From Neobacillus sp. DY30 (lineage in GTDB: Bacteria > Bacillota > Bacilli > Bacillales > Cytobacillaceae): 64,000 nucleotides of DNA. Position numbers and translations under genes: made by a program. The stretch covers positions 376,001-440,000 of the forward strand of contig NZ_CP126093.1 in NCBI RefSeq assembly GCF_030123065.1, in the 5' to 3' direction. The notes below the pieces were generated by a model. That model was not told where the DNA came from and ran no database searches. It worked only from the letters and a program-made list of their open reading frames with translations. This document shows, in pieces, positions 1-9,652 of this stretch. The first letter of the stretch is position 1. Each line of letters opens with the position of its first letter.

Positions 1-872
<872 letters not shown>

Positions 873-949
873 ATTTAAGGTGAACTCGTTTTTACACACT
901 TCTTCTGAAATTATCTAGTTTTGAGGGAATGAAACCTCAAAATAAATAG

Positions 950-1065
<116 letters not shown>

Positions 1066-1070
1066 ACACG

Positions 1071-1100
1071 AACACAACCTGTTATGGGTTGTGTTTTTTT
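1071..1100 (+). terminator. Intrinsic terminator of the rRNA operon
   Basis: ACACAACC and GGTTGTGT form a stem around a short loop and run into a stretch of T residues. It lies just after the 5S gene and ends the rRNA transcript. Confidence 0.85.
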
Positions 1101-1151
1101 TGTGTTGTCTAAAAGAAAAAATTGAAAAGAAAAAATGATTTAAGAATCGTG

Positions 1152-1307
1152 CCTATTCAATACGTTTATGAGTGATAACGGTAACGAATAGCATTTATTC
1201 TTGCCCATTCAATACGCTTATCAGTGATAACGGTAATGAATAGCATTTATTCGTCCCCGTTCAATCCCATTTTCAGTGAAATCGGTAACGAAAAACACTT
1301 TAGACGG
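1152..1307. repeat. Tandem repeat array, three 52-nt units
   Basis: Units start at 1152, 1204 and 1256. The first two are close copies and the third is diverged. Each unit carries CGGTAACGAAT or a variant next to a short hairpin (GAATA pairing with TATTC). Read on the minus strand, the units match the array at 19504-19735 across a 27-nt core. The array fills part of the otherwise empty 1101-1442 gap between the rRNA operon and the next gene; no ORF is seen in this gap. Confidence 0.85.
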
Positions 1308-1442
1308 ACGGAATCTCCCCCTATGTGTTAAAAGTATCTGCTGATTCAAAAAACACTTTAATGAAAGTACAAAGAAGGATAAAAAGGATGTAATAGAGAA
1401 ATCAGTTGTTAGGAAAATGAAAGCAAGGAGGATAATGATTTA

Positions 1443-2330
1443 ATGAAACTAGCAACTATAAAAAAAGAGGGCAAGCTTGTGTTAGGTGTAAAAATTGAAA
1501 ATGGCATAATTAACCTTGAAGAAGCACTAAAAGAGAAGCCAAACAATCAAATACATACAAACATTATGGAAGTAATCTCGGGTGGTCATGAAGCGATTTC
1601 TATACTTGAAGACTACATTACGCATCTGCCAACTCACAATAAACCAAATTATCTTATAAATGAAGAAGAGGTGCAATGGGGACCATGTGTCACACAACCG
1701 AACAAGATTATATGTGTAGGTTTAAATTATCGTAAACATGCGGATGAAACCAAGTCGTCATATCCAAAAGAACCCGTATTATTTAGTAAATTTAATAATT
1801 CATTAACAGGACATAAATGTGAGATAGCTGTGCCAAGGGTGACCCAAAGGCTGGATTACGAAGTTGAGTTAGGGGTTGTCATTGGGAAAGAAGCAAAGTA
1901 TGTAAGTAAGGGAAATGCATTAGATTATGTATTTGGCTATTGTACAGCGAATGATTTATCAGCACGTGACCTGCAGAAAAGATCAAACCAATGGTTACTC
2001 GGAAAAACATGTGATGATTTTAGTCCTATAGGTCCCTATCTTGTAACCGCAGACGAAGTAGGTAACCCTGACAATTTGCAATTAAAAACGTATGTGAACG
2101 GAGAAATGCGTCAGAATTCCAATACATCTGATATGATTTTTAATGTAGAGGAGATTGTCAGCTATATATCGCAGCATATGACTCTTACACCGGGTGATGT
2201 CATTTTAACTGGAACTCCAGAGGGAGTCATTATAGGTTACCCATTGGAAAAACGAGTTTACCTGAAACCAGGTGATGTGGTAACCGTTGAAGTTGAAAAA
2301 TTAGGTACACTGACCAATAAATTAGTTTAA
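1443..2330 (+). CDS. Fumarylacetoacetate hydrolase (FAH) family protein
   Basis: This is a 295-residue cytosolic metal-dependent enzyme of the FAH superfamily, whose members hydrolyse or decarboxylate acylpyruvates and related ring-cleavage products. The N-terminal 80 residues are the variable cap. The catalytic domain begins at IICVGLNYRKHADE (about 89-102). The expected acidic metal ligands are visible as E140 and E142 in DYEVELGVVIG and D171 in TANDLSARD. The C-terminal GDVILTGTPEGV motif is intact. The start follows AAGGAGG at a slightly long spacing. The gene stands alone after the rRNA operon, so the substrate cannot be told from context; a 2-hydroxyhepta-diene-dioate isomerase-like or acylpyruvase activity is equally possible. 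Confidence 0.85.
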   Translation: MKLATIKKEGKLVLGVKIENGIINLEEALKEKPNNQIHTNIMEVISGGHEAISILEDYITHLPTHNKPNYLINEEEVQWGPCVTQPNKIICVGLNYRKHADETKSSYPKEPVLFSKFNNSLTGHKCEIAVPRVTQRLDYEVELGVVIGKEAKYVSKGNALDYVFGYCTANDLSARDLQKRSNQWLLGKTCDDFSPIGPYLVTADEVGNPDNLQLKTYVNGEMRQNSNTSDMIFNVEEIVSYISQHMTLTPGDVILTGTPEGVIIGYPLEKRVYLKPGDVVTVEVEKLGTLTNKLV

Positions 2331-2345
2331 GATCATTAATAGCAA

Positions 2346-2374
2346 GAGCCAGGCACTAATGCCAGCCTGGCTTC
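2346..2374. terminator. Inverted repeat between convergent genes, probable weak terminator
   Basis: GAGCCAGGC and GCCTGGCTT are inverted around a 10-nt loop in the 57-nt gap between two convergent genes. There is no clear T-run on either side, so termination is inferred from position rather than from a full intrinsic-terminator structure. Confidence 0.45.
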
Positions 2375-2387
2375 CAATATTTATAAA

Positions 2388-3611
2388 TTAGCGCCCCGAA
2401 TATAAACTAAACACCTCATCCCAACTCCATTTTTCATAAAAGGAACTGCCAGGATTGATATTTTTTATCCAAACCATCTCTTCTGAATTATAGGTTGGAG
2501 AAATCATAACATCCGCATGCTTTCGGTCAGTCCTGATCCAGAACAAATTATTCTTAACGATCTCTGGTTTGAAATTCCCATCTTTTTCAGAAGGAAAAGT
2601 GATTTGGGTTTGTTTATTATCTGATAGACTTATCTTATATAGTCTTGGTAATGTACTTTCACTTAAGTCTCCAGAACTATTTTCCAGCGAACGAGACACA
2701 ATTATAGTTCGATTATTTTGCCACGTCAAATCGCGGTCCACAAAACCCTTTGGGGTAAGGATTAAATTTTTTATTGATGGTACGGTTAAGACCTTAAGCC
2801 TCTTGTTTAATGCTGCTTCTCGTCCAACACCACTTATATATCCTAACGATCCTTTATATGGTGCCCATTGTATCCATGCAGGTTCATTTAACATTTCATC
2901 TATCTTTAATAATTTCTTTCCGTTAGTAGATAGGAGGCATAAAGTGTTCCCATCAGCCGATAGGGAAGCGGTAGGGATTAACAAAAAGCTAATCCACTTC
3001 TTATCCTTTGACCAGTTAAATGCGCTAGTAGATGCATATATTTCATTTTCATTAATCTTAATGGTATAAAAATCTTTTACAAAAGGCATTCCTTTTTTTC
3101 TAAAAATAACGTTAGATAAAATAATATCTGAATGAAGTTCAGGACTCTTTTTAGTAGATATAAGTAACCCTTTACCGGACGGAAGCCAGGAAAAGTTTTC
3201 TATGTTTTTGGCTGCAGGCGTAAACAGGTTTAATTGGGAGGTATGTAAGATAACTAGATTTTTGGCAGCCTGGAAACCAATCGTATTCGCATTTGGGGAC
3301 CATTGAAAGTTTACGCCAACATTTTCTTTAACCCGAAAATGTCTATTGCTCTTTATATTGTAGAGCCAGAGGCTCATAATATCCCCTTCCTTGGCTCCCT
3401 TTAAATAAGCAACCCAGCTGCCATCGAATGACCACTTTGGATATCTTACATAGCCCGTATCGGTTATCTGTATTTCATTATCTTTCAACTTGATCCATAA
3501 ATGATCGTTTCTTACAAAAGCGGCTTTCAAATTTTCCTTAGGTTCTGCAGAGGATGAAACAGGAAGGAAAGCAATTATCAGAAAAAACATGAAAAATATC
3601 CTTTTTATCAT
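2388..3611 (-). CDS. Secreted TolB-like beta-propeller protein
   Basis: The protein of about 407 residues starts with a signal peptide: lysine and arginine, then a hydrophobic stretch FFMFFLIIAFLPVSSSA ending in an AxA-like cleavage site. The rest consists of repeated blade-like segments with the pattern W-(S/A)-x-(D/N)-G, for example YPKWSFDGSWVAYL and FQWSPNANTIGF, as in TolB and WD40-like propellers. No lipobox or catalytic motif is seen. A GTG lies three codons upstream, but GGTGA sits five bases before the ATG at 3611, so that ATG is preferred. It is divergent from the MarR gene and shares the control region at 3621-3760. Its role is unknown; binding of a cell-wall or extracellular partner is a reasonable guess. 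Confidence 0.7.
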   Translation of the reverse strand: MIKRIFFMFFLIIAFLPVSSSAEPKENLKAAFVRNDHLWIKLKDNEIQITDTGYVRYPKWSFDGSWVAYLKGAKEGDIMSLWLYNIKSNRHFRVKENVGVNFQWSPNANTIGFQAAKNLVILHTSQLNLFTPAAKNIENFSWLPSGKGLLISTKKSPELHSDIILSNVIFRKKGMPFVKDFYTIKINENEIYASTSAFNWSKDKKWISFLLIPTASLSADGNTLCLLSTNGKKLLKIDEMLNEPAWIQWAPYKGSLGYISGVGREAALNKRLKVLTVPSIKNLILTPKGFVDRDLTWQNNRTIIVSRSLENSSGDLSESTLPRLYKISLSDNKQTQITFPSEKDGNFKPEIVKNNLFWIRTDRKHADVMISPTYNSEEMVWIKNINPGSSFYEKWSWDEVFSLYSGR

Positions 3612-3696
3612 CAAAGTCACCCGCCCTATATCTTTAAATCTTATAATTCCTAATAAAAGGTTAAATCTATGTTTGAAATTTTCATTTTTTTACCTT

Positions 3697-3720
3697 AATA
3701 TTTAAGTTTGCTTAAATATT
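3697..3720. promoter_or_regulatory. Candidate MarR operator (perfect palindrome)
   Basis: AATATTTAAG and CTTAAATATT form 10-bp perfect arms around TTTG. The site sits 40 bp before the MarR start codon and in the divergent control region. A near copy occurs at 4226-4249 before the hydrolase gene, which points to one regulator binding both. Confidence 0.65.
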
Positions 3721-3760
3721 TACTGTAATTTATAATGGAGATATGAAGAGGTGATAAGAA

Positions 3761-4213
3761 ATGAATAAAGATTTAGAAATCATATGCAGTAAAATTGTAG
3801 AATACTCCAATGCCTTGAGTTCACTATTTTTAGAGGACTATAAGAAACTAATCAACGATGAGTTTGCAGACTTATCTACAAAACAACAGGTAATCCTTGA
3901 GCTTTTAAGGGTAAAAACTCGAACTGTTAATGAAATTGCACACTTTTTATCGATAACTGCCAGTGCTGCAAGTCAGCTCATTTCAAAACTTGAAAAACAG
4001 GAGTATGTAAAAAGAGAGATAAATCCTGTCAACCGCCGTGAAATTATTGTTCATCTTGGTGAAAAAGGCCTCCACTATAATCAGATGGTCGCTAAAAATC
4101 AACTGTTTATTATTGAAAAGTATTATGCTAAATTGCCTAAGGATGACTTGGAAAAGTTATTAGATATTCATGAAAAACTCTATCAAATCGCAGTCGAAGC
4201 TCAGATGAAGTAA
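3761..4213 (+). CDS. MarR family transcriptional regulator
   Basis: This is a 150-residue protein of normal MarR length. A winged helix-turn-helix is recognisable at about residues 45-105: LSTKQQVILELL, then VNEIAHFLSITASAASQLISKLEKQEYVKRE (the recognition helix includes SAASQLISKLEK), followed by the wing REIIVHLGEKG. The flanking helices form the dimer interface. MarR proteins usually repress their own gene and a neighbour, and release DNA on binding a small phenolic or oxidative signal. Two related palindromes, one before this gene and one before the following hydrolase, support that here. The start is set by GAGGTGA seven bases upstream of ATG. Confidence 0.88.
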   Translation: MNKDLEIICSKIVEYSNALSSLFLEDYKKLINDEFADLSTKQQVILELLRVKTRTVNEIAHFLSITASAASQLISKLEKQEYVKREINPVNRREIIVHLGEKGLHYNQMVAKNQLFIIEKYYAKLPKDDLEKLLDIHEKLYQIAVEAQMK

Positions 4214-4225
4214 ATTTTTTTGTCA

Positions 4226-4249
4226 AACATTTAAGTTAACTAAAATATT
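4226..4249. promoter_or_regulatory. Second candidate MarR operator, before the hydrolase
   Basis: AACATTTAAG-TTAA-CTAAAATATT resembles the palindrome at 3697-3720 in most arm positions and has the same 4-bp centre spacing. It lies in the 66-nt gap between marR and the alpha/beta hydrolase, so the hydrolase probably has its own MarR-controlled promoter. Confidence 0.55.
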
Positions 4250-4279
4250 AAATAAAATTAACTTATGGAGGGGAAAGTA

Positions 4280-5194
4280 ATGAGAGACTATAAGATTCCA
4301 CTGGCAGATGGCAGGAAGCTAGCCGTAATGGAATATGGGGATAAACAAGGGCTGCCAGTGATGTTTTTTCACGGCACTCCAGGGTCACGTCTACTGTTTC
4401 TTGACGATGATGAAATTTCCAAGGCATTAGGAATTCGGTTGATATCATTAGACCGGCCAGGATTTGGGCTTTCTGACCAAAAACCAAATCGGACACTGCT
4501 AGATTGGGCTGACGATATAAACGAAGCAGCCGATTTTTTAAAGCTTGATAGGTTTTCGATTATTGGTGTCTCTGGCGGCGGGGCGTTTGCTGCAGCCTGT
4601 GCCTATAAGCTTGCTCCAAGACTCCATTCAGTATCATTAATAGCCAGCACGACCCCTTTTGTTAATGGAAAGTCTCCTAAAGGTACAATGACAGCTAATA
4701 AAATAGCCTTCTTTCTCGCTAGAAAAGCACCGTGGCTTATAAAAGCAAGCTATCGATCTACGAAAAAGCTGCTTGAAAAGCAGCCAGAAAAGTTTATGGA
4801 GCAAAATAAAAAGGGAAATAAGCATCTGCATGAGTGGGATCGTCAATTTTTACAAACAGACGAACAGTTAAAAGGGCTGATGATGCATATGGGAGAAGCC
4901 TTTCGAGTATCCGTGGATGAATGTGTGAATGAACCGGTATTATTATCAAAACCTTGGGGATTTTCCTTTAAAGATATTACAATACCCGTAGACGTCTGGC
5001 ATGGTGAAGAGGATAGAATGGCACCCGCAGCGGAAATGAAAAAAGCCGCTGCTGCTATTCCGAATTGCCATACCCACTTTATTGCCAAGGCCGGACATTT
5101 TTTAATAGATGATCATCAAATTTGGACAGAAATTTTAACTGCTATTCTTAAGCGTTCAGTAAAAAAACCTTCAGATAAGCTCTCCTTTGTATAA
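4280..5194 (+). CDS. Alpha/beta hydrolase
   Basis: This is a 304-residue alpha/beta-hydrolase fold enzyme. The oxyanion motif HGTPGSR is at about 31-37, and the nucleophile elbow GVSGGG gives Ser98. The acid is probably the Asp in WHGEEDRMAP, and the catalytic His is in KAGHFLID near the C-terminus. There is no signal peptide, so it is cytosolic. A longer reading from ATG at 4265 is possible, but that ATG sits inside the GGAGGGG ribosome-binding site of the ATG at 4280, which is therefore chosen. It is next to and probably controlled by the MarR regulator, which suggests detoxification of an ester or epoxide-like compound; the substrate is unknown. Confidence 0.85.
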   Translation: MRDYKIPLADGRKLAVMEYGDKQGLPVMFFHGTPGSRLLFLDDDEISKALGIRLISLDRPGFGLSDQKPNRTLLDWADDINEAADFLKLDRFSIIGVSGGGAFAAACAYKLAPRLHSVSLIASTTPFVNGKSPKGTMTANKIAFFLARKAPWLIKASYRSTKKLLEKQPEKFMEQNKKGNKHLHEWDRQFLQTDEQLKGLMMHMGEAFRVSVDECVNEPVLLSKPWGFSFKDITIPVDVWHGEEDRMAPAAEMKKAAAAIPNCHTHFIAKAGHFLIDDHQIWTEILTAILKRSVKKPSDKLSFV

Positions 5195-5206
5195 TAATCC
5201 TATCAT

Positions 5207-5245
5207 CGGACCTTCCAAATGGAGGGTCTTGTGTTCTTTTGGTGA
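5207..5245 (+). terminator. Probable terminator after the hydrolase
   Basis: GGACCTTCC and GGAGGGTC form a short stem with one G-T pair around AAAT, followed by a T-rich stretch. It is weak by sequence but well placed between the hydrolase and yebE. Confidence 0.5.
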
Positions 5246-5322
5246 AAAACGGAGACAAAAAGGGTACACTAACAAAATAACAATTTATAATTTGGTTAAA
5301 ATGAGAAAGGGAGGTTAGGTCT

Positions 5323-5865
5323 TTGTTAGAAAATAGTTTTATCATGGTTCTTATTATCTTACTGATTAACATTGTTTATGTTTCATTTTTTACAATTAGG
5401 ATGATTTTAACATTAAAAGGCCAGCGGTATTTGGCTGCATCCTTGAGTATGATTGAAGTTGTTATCTATGTTTTAGGTCTGGGTCTTGTATTAAATAACT
5501 TAAATGAGGTTCAAAACCTAATTGCTTACGCCGTCGGGTATGGGATTGGTGTCATCGTAGGAATGAAAATTGAAGAAAAGCTTGCTTTAGGCTATATTAC
5601 TGTAAATGTCATTACAAAGGAATATGATAAAAACTTACCAAAAGTATTAAGAGAGAAGGGATTCGGTGTTACCGATTGGGCTGCACATGGGCTTGAGGGA
5701 GATCGAATGGCCCTTCAAATCTTAACACCAAGAAAATTTGAACTTAAATTATACGAAACGATAAAAAATTTGGATCCCAAAGCGTTCATCATCTCCTATG
5801 AACCAAAAGCGATTCATGGAGGATTTTGGGTGAAATCTGTGAAAAGAGGGAAATTATTTTCATGA
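5323..5865 (+). CDS. yebE: UPF0316 membrane protein YebE (DUF2179 domain)
   Basis: This 180-residue protein has three hydrophobic helices at about residues 5-25, 38-58 and 65-82 ([47 protein letters not shown]). A cytosolic DUF2179 alpha/beta domain follows from about 95 ([20 protein letters not shown] ... [19 protein letters not shown]). DUF2179 is associated with ligand-sensing in membrane proteins, but the function of YebE is unknown. The start is a TTG eight bases after GGGAGG. It overlaps the next gene by 4 bp (ATGA), and the order yebE-yebG-purE is the same as in Bacillus subtilis. Confidence 0.88.
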   Translation: MLENSFIMVLIILLINIVYVSFFTIRMILTLKGQRYLAASLSMIEVVIYVLGLGLVLNNLNEVQNLIAYAVGYGIGVIVGMKIEEKLALGYITVNVITKEYDKNLPKVLREKGFGVTDWAAHGLEGDRMALQILTPRKFELKLYETIKNLDPKAFIISYEPKAIHGGFWVKSVKRGKLFS

Positions 5866-6059
5866 GTAAAAAGAAAGTTCAATTTGAAGTACAAGAAAAT
5901 GAAAGTATTGAAGCTTGTTTAGAGCGGATGAAAAAACAAGGATATATACCGGTGCGCCGTACGGAAAAACCAATTTTTCAGGAGGTAGTTAATGGAAGTG
6001 AAACTTCCTATGAACCGGTCGGAAGGCAGATTCTATTTGAGGCTATTAGCGCTGAATAA
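5862..6059 (+). CDS. yebG: NETI motif-containing protein YebG
   Basis: This is a 65-residue soluble protein. It contains the family core [20 protein letters not shown] followed by RTEKPIF. The ATG at 5862 overlaps the yebE stop codon, so the two genes are translationally coupled; longer in-frame upstream readings lie inside yebE and are rejected. The function is unknown. It is followed at once by the purine control region. Confidence 0.88.
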   Translation: MSKKKVQFEVQENESIEACLERMKKQGYIPVRRTEKPIFQEVVNGSETSYEPVGRQILFEAISAE

Positions 6060-6101
6060 AAACGAACGATATAATTGGTAAAAATAAAATCGTTCGTTTT
6101 T
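6058..6101. promoter_or_regulatory. Candidate PurR control site (paired inverted PurBoxes)
   Basis: AAAAACGAACGAT at 6058-6070 is repeated in perfect inverted orientation at 6089-6101, with an 18-bp spacer. Both copies carry the CGAAC core of Bacillus PurBoxes, and the pair lies directly upstream of the -35 element, as in known PurR-controlled promoters. Because it is a palindrome followed by T residues, it could also end yebG transcripts. Confidence 0.7.
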
Positions 6102-6102
6102 A

Positions 6103-6131
6103 TTGACCATTTGCCCCTTAAAATGTAATAT
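6103..6131 (+). promoter_or_regulatory. SigA-type promoter of the pur operon
   Basis: TTGACC at 6103-6108 is separated by 17 bp from TAATAT at 6126-6131. The expected start near 6138 gives a leader of about 240 nt that contains the guanine riboswitch. Confidence 0.75.
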
Positions 6132-6161
6132 AAAGGTGTGAAAAAAATATATAACGCAACA

Positions 6162-6232
6162 CCCTCGTATAATAATGGGAATATGGCCCGTAAGTATCTA
6201 CCCAATTACCGTAAATGATTGGACTATGAGGG
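6162..6232 (+). ncRNA. Guanine riboswitch aptamer (purine class)
   Basis: The element has the purine riboswitch architecture: a P1 stem from CCCTCGTA pairing with TATGAGGG, conserved joining segments TATAAT, TAAGTATCTACC and the 3' GGACTATGAGG. The ligand-reading position is C (GACTA), as in guanine and hypoxanthine aptamers, not T as in adenine aptamers. It precedes the terminator at 6289-6352, so excess guanine should stop transcription before purE. Confidence 0.93.
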
Positions 6233-6288
6233 AAAGTGGAAATGCCAAGAACGTTAACTCGTTTATGGTCATTTACTGTGCCGAATTC

Positions 6289-6352
6289 AGCCCGGACAGA
6301 CTGCTTTCCTCTCATTTTTTGAAATTGGGGAAGCAGCTGTTTTGGGCTTTTT
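6289..6352 (+). terminator. Riboswitch-controlled terminator before purE
   Basis: AGCCCGGACAG-CTGCTTTCC pairs with GGGGAAGCAG-CTGTTTTGGGCT, and the stem ends in TTTTTAT. It is the expression platform of the guanine riboswitch. Confidence 0.85.
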
Positions 6353-6380
6353 ATATATTTGTAATGTTAGGGGAGAGAAC

Positions 6381-6869
6381 ATGAATCCGATTGTGGCGGT
6401 AATAATGGGGAGCAAGTCTGATTGGGAAACGATGAAGCATACCTGTGAAATCCTTGATCGATTAGAGGTTCCATATGAAAAAAAGGTGGTTTCAGCACAC
6501 CGTACTCCTGATTTAATGTTTGAATTTGCAGAGAATGCTAGAATAAGAGGAATTAAGGTCATCATCGCAGGTGCAGGAGGTGCGGCACATCTTCCAGGTA
6601 TGGTTGCCGCAAAAACGACATTACCAGTGATTGGTGTTCCTGTTCAATCCAAGGCTTTGAATGGAATGGATTCTCTATTATCAATTGTGCAAATGCCTGC
6701 AGGGGTACCAGTGGCAACAGTTGCGATAGGAAAAGCTGGGGCAGTAAATGCTGGATTGCTGGCAGCCCAAATTGTATCGATTAACGATTCAAACTTACAA
6801 GAGCGACTAGAGCAGGTCCGCGGAGAAGCAAAACTGGCGGCAATAGAAAGTAGTGATGAACTTGTCTAA
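6381..6869 (+). CDS. purE: 5-(carboxyamino)imidazole ribonucleotide mutase
   Basis: PurE moves the carboxylate of N5-CAIR to C4 to give CAIR, a step of de novo purine synthesis in the cytosol. The 162-residue length is typical of class I PurE. Visible motifs are [10 protein letters not shown] at 8-17, SAHRTPD near 41-47 with the catalytic His, and [11 protein letters not shown] at about 71-81. The start is the ATG after GGGGAGAGAAC; an in-frame upstream ATG lies in the terminator and is rejected. It is the first gene of the pur operon, directly downstream of the riboswitch, and overlaps purK. Confidence 0.97.
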   Translation: MNPIVAVIMGSKSDWETMKHTCEILDRLEVPYEKKVVSAHRTPDLMFEFAENARIRGIKVIIAGAGGAAHLPGMVAAKTTLPVIGVPVQSKALNGMDSLLSIVQMPAGVPVATVAIGKAGAVNAGLLAAQIVSINDSNLQERLEQVRGEAKLAAIESSDELV

Positions 6870-8007
6870 AACGATTTTTCCAGGACAAACGATTGGAATT
6901 ATTGGCGGCGGTCAGTTAGGCAGGATGATGGCACTTTCCGCAAGAGAAATGGGATATCGAATCGCTGTATTAGATCCTGTTGATGATTCTCCTTGCGGCC
7001 AGGTGGCAGATTATAAAATTATCGGCAGCTATGATGATTTAGCCGCCATTAGCAAACTAGCTGAAGTAAGTGATGTCATTACCTACGAATTTGAAAATAT
7101 TGACGCTGCAGCGCTTGAATGGCTTTGTAATCAAGCCTATGTGCCACAGGGTAAGAGGCTGCTTGAAATTACTCAGGACCGAGTGAAAGAAAAAGCGGCA
7201 ATTGCAAATGCAGGTGTTCAGGTGGCACCCTATGCCGTCATTAATTCACTGAATGACCTTCATGAAAATTGTGAACGACTTGGTTATCCCGTTGTATTGA
7301 AAACAGCACGAGGCGGGTATGACGGTAAAGGGCAAGCAGTTCTTAAAAATAGTCAAGATATCGAAGAGGCTAAAGCGCTACTTGAAAACGGACAATGTAT
7401 CCTGGAAAAATGGATCTCTTTTACGAAAGAAATTTCCGTTATAATCACAAGAAATCCAAATGGTGAAACAGCAGTATTTCCGGTTGGAGAAAACATTCAT
7501 CAAGATAATATTCTCCATCAAACGATTGTTCCAGCACGTATTAGTAAACTAGCGGAGGATAAGGCAATTCAATCAGCAATACAACTTGCTAATGCATTTG
7601 AGTTAGTAGGAACGCTGGCGGTTGAAATGTTTTTATCAGCGGGGGATAAGATATATATAAATGAACTCGCTCCTAGACCGCATAATTCCGGGCATTATAC
7701 GATTGAAGCATGTGAAACATCACAATTCGAGCAGCACATCAGGGCTGTATGTAACCTGCCCCTTGGTAAGACTGAGCTGTTAAAGCCAGCGGTGATGGTT
7801 AATATATTGGGAGAGCATGTTCAAAACGTGTTAGATAATCTTACAAAAGTAAATGATTGGAAAGTTCATTTTTACGGTAAAAAAGAGGCAAAATTTAAAA
7901 GAAAGATGGGGCATGTAACCATTCTATGTGATACTGTTGATACTGCCCTTAAAGATGTGAGTAATAGCAGCATCTGGGAAGAAAAAAGTCTGGAGGCAAA
8001 AAGATGA
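6856..8007 (+). CDS. purK: 5-(carboxyamino)imidazole ribonucleotide synthase
   Basis: PurK uses ATP and bicarbonate to carboxylate AIR to N5-CAIR, the substrate of PurE. The 383-residue protein begins with the dinucleotide-like [13 protein letters not shown] and continues with an ATP-grasp domain ([16 protein letters not shown], then [13 protein letters not shown]) and [18 protein letters not shown] with metal ligands. It overlaps the end of purE by 14 bp. A GTG lies one codon before the chosen ATG, and both give the same protein apart from one residue. No strong ribosome-binding site is seen, which fits coupling to purE. Confidence 0.97.
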   Translation: MNLSKTIFPGQTIGIIGGGQLGRMMALSAREMGYRIAVLDPVDDSPCGQVADYKIIGSYDDLAAISKLAEVSDVITYEFENIDAAALEWLCNQAYVPQGKRLLEITQDRVKEKAAIANAGVQVAPYAVINSLNDLHENCERLGYPVVLKTARGGYDGKGQAVLKNSQDIEEAKALLENGQCILEKWISFTKEISVIITRNPNGETAVFPVGENIHQDNILHQTIVPARISKLAEDKAIQSAIQLANAFELVGTLAVEMFLSAGDKIYINELAPRPHNSGHYTIEACETSQFEQHIRAVCNLPLGKTELLKPAVMVNILGEHVQNVLDNLTKVNDWKVHFYGKKEAKFKRKMGHVTILCDTVDTALKDVSNSSIWEEKSLEAKR

Positions 8008-9302
8008 TTGATCGTTATACAAGACCTGAAATGGGTGCAATTTGGACAGAGGAAAACCGCTTTAAAGCCTGGCTTGAGGTTGAGATCCTAGCTTGTGAGG
8101 CATGGGCTGAGTTAGGTGAGATTCCGAAAGAAGACGTAAAGAAGCTTCGTGAAAATGCATCTTTTAATATTGACCGGATTAAAGAAATTGAAGAAGAAAC
8201 TAGACATGATGTTGTTGCCTTTACTCGCGCAGTATCCGAGACATTAGGGGAAGAACGCAAGTGGGTGCATTACGGATTAACTTCAACAGATGTAGTGGAT
8301 ACGGCTTTATCTTACTTATTAAAACAAGCCAATGCGATTATCCGGAAGGACCTTGAAAACTTTATTGAAATTTTAAAGAACAAGGCGATTGAGCATAAAT
8401 TTACTGTCATGATGGGACGTACGCACGGAGTACATGCCGAACCAACAACATTCGGATTAAAGCTTGCTCTTTGGTACGAAGAAATGAAACGTAACTTGGA
8501 ACGTTTTAATCAAGCAGCAGCTGGTGTTGAGTTTGGGAAGATCTCTGGGGCAGTTGGAACATACGCCAACATCAACCCGTTTGTTGAACAATATGTGTGT
8601 GAAAAACTAGGAACCCAGCCTGCGCCGATCTCAACCCAAACTTTGCAGCGCGACCGTCATGCACACTATATGTCTACTCTTGCATTAATTGCTACTTCAA
8701 TTGAAAAATTCGCAGTGGAAGTTCGCGGATTACAAAAAAGTGAAACACGTGAAGTAGAAGAGTTTTTTGCAAAAGGACAAAAAGGATCATCGGCAATGCC
8801 TCATAAACGAAACCCAATTGGTTCTGAAAATATGACTGGTTTGGCGCGCGTCATTCGCGGCTATATGATGACAGCTTATGAAAATGTTCCATTATGGCAT
8901 GAGCGCGATATCTCACACTCTTCCGCAGAGCGAATTATCTTACCAGATGCAACGATTGCCTTGAATTACATGTTAAATCGTTTCGGCAATATCATTAAAA
9001 ACTTAACGGTTTATCCGGAAAACATGAAACGTAACATGGACCGGACACTTGGCTTGATTTACTCACAAAGAGTTTTACTAGCGCTGATTGACAAAGGTTT
9101 ATCTCGTGAAGAGGCATACGATACCGTACAGCCAAAAACAATGGAATCTTGGGAAAAGCAAGTTCCTTTCCGCAGCTTGGTTGAAGGAGAAGCGAAGATT
9201 ACCAGCCTGCTTTCAGCAGAAGAAATTGCTGATTGTTTCGATTACAACTATCACCTTCAGCATGTGAATACGATTTTTGAACGATTAGGGTTGAACGGCT
9301 AA
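8004..9302 (+). CDS. purB: Adenylosuccinate lyase
   Basis: PurB cleaves SAICAR to AICAR and adenylosuccinate to AMP, releasing fumarate. The 432-residue length matches the family. The fumarase and aspartase superfamily signature is present as [15 protein letters not shown] at about 262-276, and catalytic-region motifs [12 protein letters not shown] (about 136-147) and TSTDVVDTA (about 92-100) are intact. The start overlaps purK by 4 bp with GGAGG seven bases upstream. It is followed by a 350-nt gap filled by a 52-nt tandem-repeat array, which separates it from purC although both belong to one operon. Confidence 0.97.
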   Translation: MIDRYTRPEMGAIWTEENRFKAWLEVEILACEAWAELGEIPKEDVKKLRENASFNIDRIKEIEEETRHDVVAFTRAVSETLGEERKWVHYGLTSTDVVDTALSYLLKQANAIIRKDLENFIEILKNKAIEHKFTVMMGRTHGVHAEPTTFGLKLALWYEEMKRNLERFNQAAAGVEFGKISGAVGTYANINPFVEQYVCEKLGTQPAPISTQTLQRDRHAHYMSTLALIATSIEKFAVEVRGLQKSETREVEEFFAKGQKGSSAMPHKRNPIGSENMTGLARVIRGYMMTAYENVPLWHERDISHSSAERIILPDATIALNYMLNRFGNIIKNLTVYPENMKRNMDRTLGLIYSQRVLLALIDKGLSREEAYDTVQPKTMESWEKQVPFRSLVEGEAKITSLLSAEEIADCFDYNYHLQHVNTIFERLGLNG

Positions 9303-9311
9303 GATTTATTG

Positions 9312-9570
9312 TTGAACTAAACTAATCCCGGTCACCATGGAGGGCTCTTGGTGACCGAGATTGTTGAAGAAATGAGAAAGTGGTAACCAAAGAGCGCTTT
9401 TGGTGCCTGTAACGGTTGAAGAAATGAGAAAGTGGTAACCAAAGAGCGCTTTTGGTGCCTGTAACGGTTGAAAAAATGAGAAAGTGGTAACCAAAGAAAG
9501 CTTTTGGTGCCCGTAACGGTTGAAAAAACGAAAAAGCGGTAATCAAGGTTCCTAATGGTTACCGAAATCC
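9312..9570. repeat. Tandem repeat array, five 52-nt units, inside the pur operon
   Basis: Units start at 9312, 9364, 9416, 9468 and 9520. Units 2 and 3 differ by a few bases and the outer units are diverged. Each unit contains a hairpin: CGGTCACCA with TGGTGACCG in the first, GGTAACCAAA with TTTTGGTGCC in the middle ones, CGGTAATC with GGTTACCG in the last. The array fills the gap between purB and purC (9303-9652). ORFs read through it are repeat translations, not genes. Confidence 0.9.
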
Positions 9571-9652
9571 ATGAAAATTAAAAATTGGTCACAATAAGTG
9601 GCCAACATTACCCAGAAGATTCCCAATATTGGCAATTTAGGAGGCATTCTTT

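Noticed and set aside
1066-1442. tRNA genes after the rRNA operon
   Set aside because: No cloverleaf or TTCGA-type T-arm was found; the gap holds a terminator and a 52-nt repeat array.
2569-3069. Plus-strand ORF of 166 codons opposite the beta-propeller gene
   Set aside because: It is antisense to a gene with signal peptide and blade repeats and has no ribosome-binding site.
9306-9546. Two minus-strand ORFs of 62 and 74 codons between purB and purC
   Set aside because: They are translations of the 52-nt repeat units.
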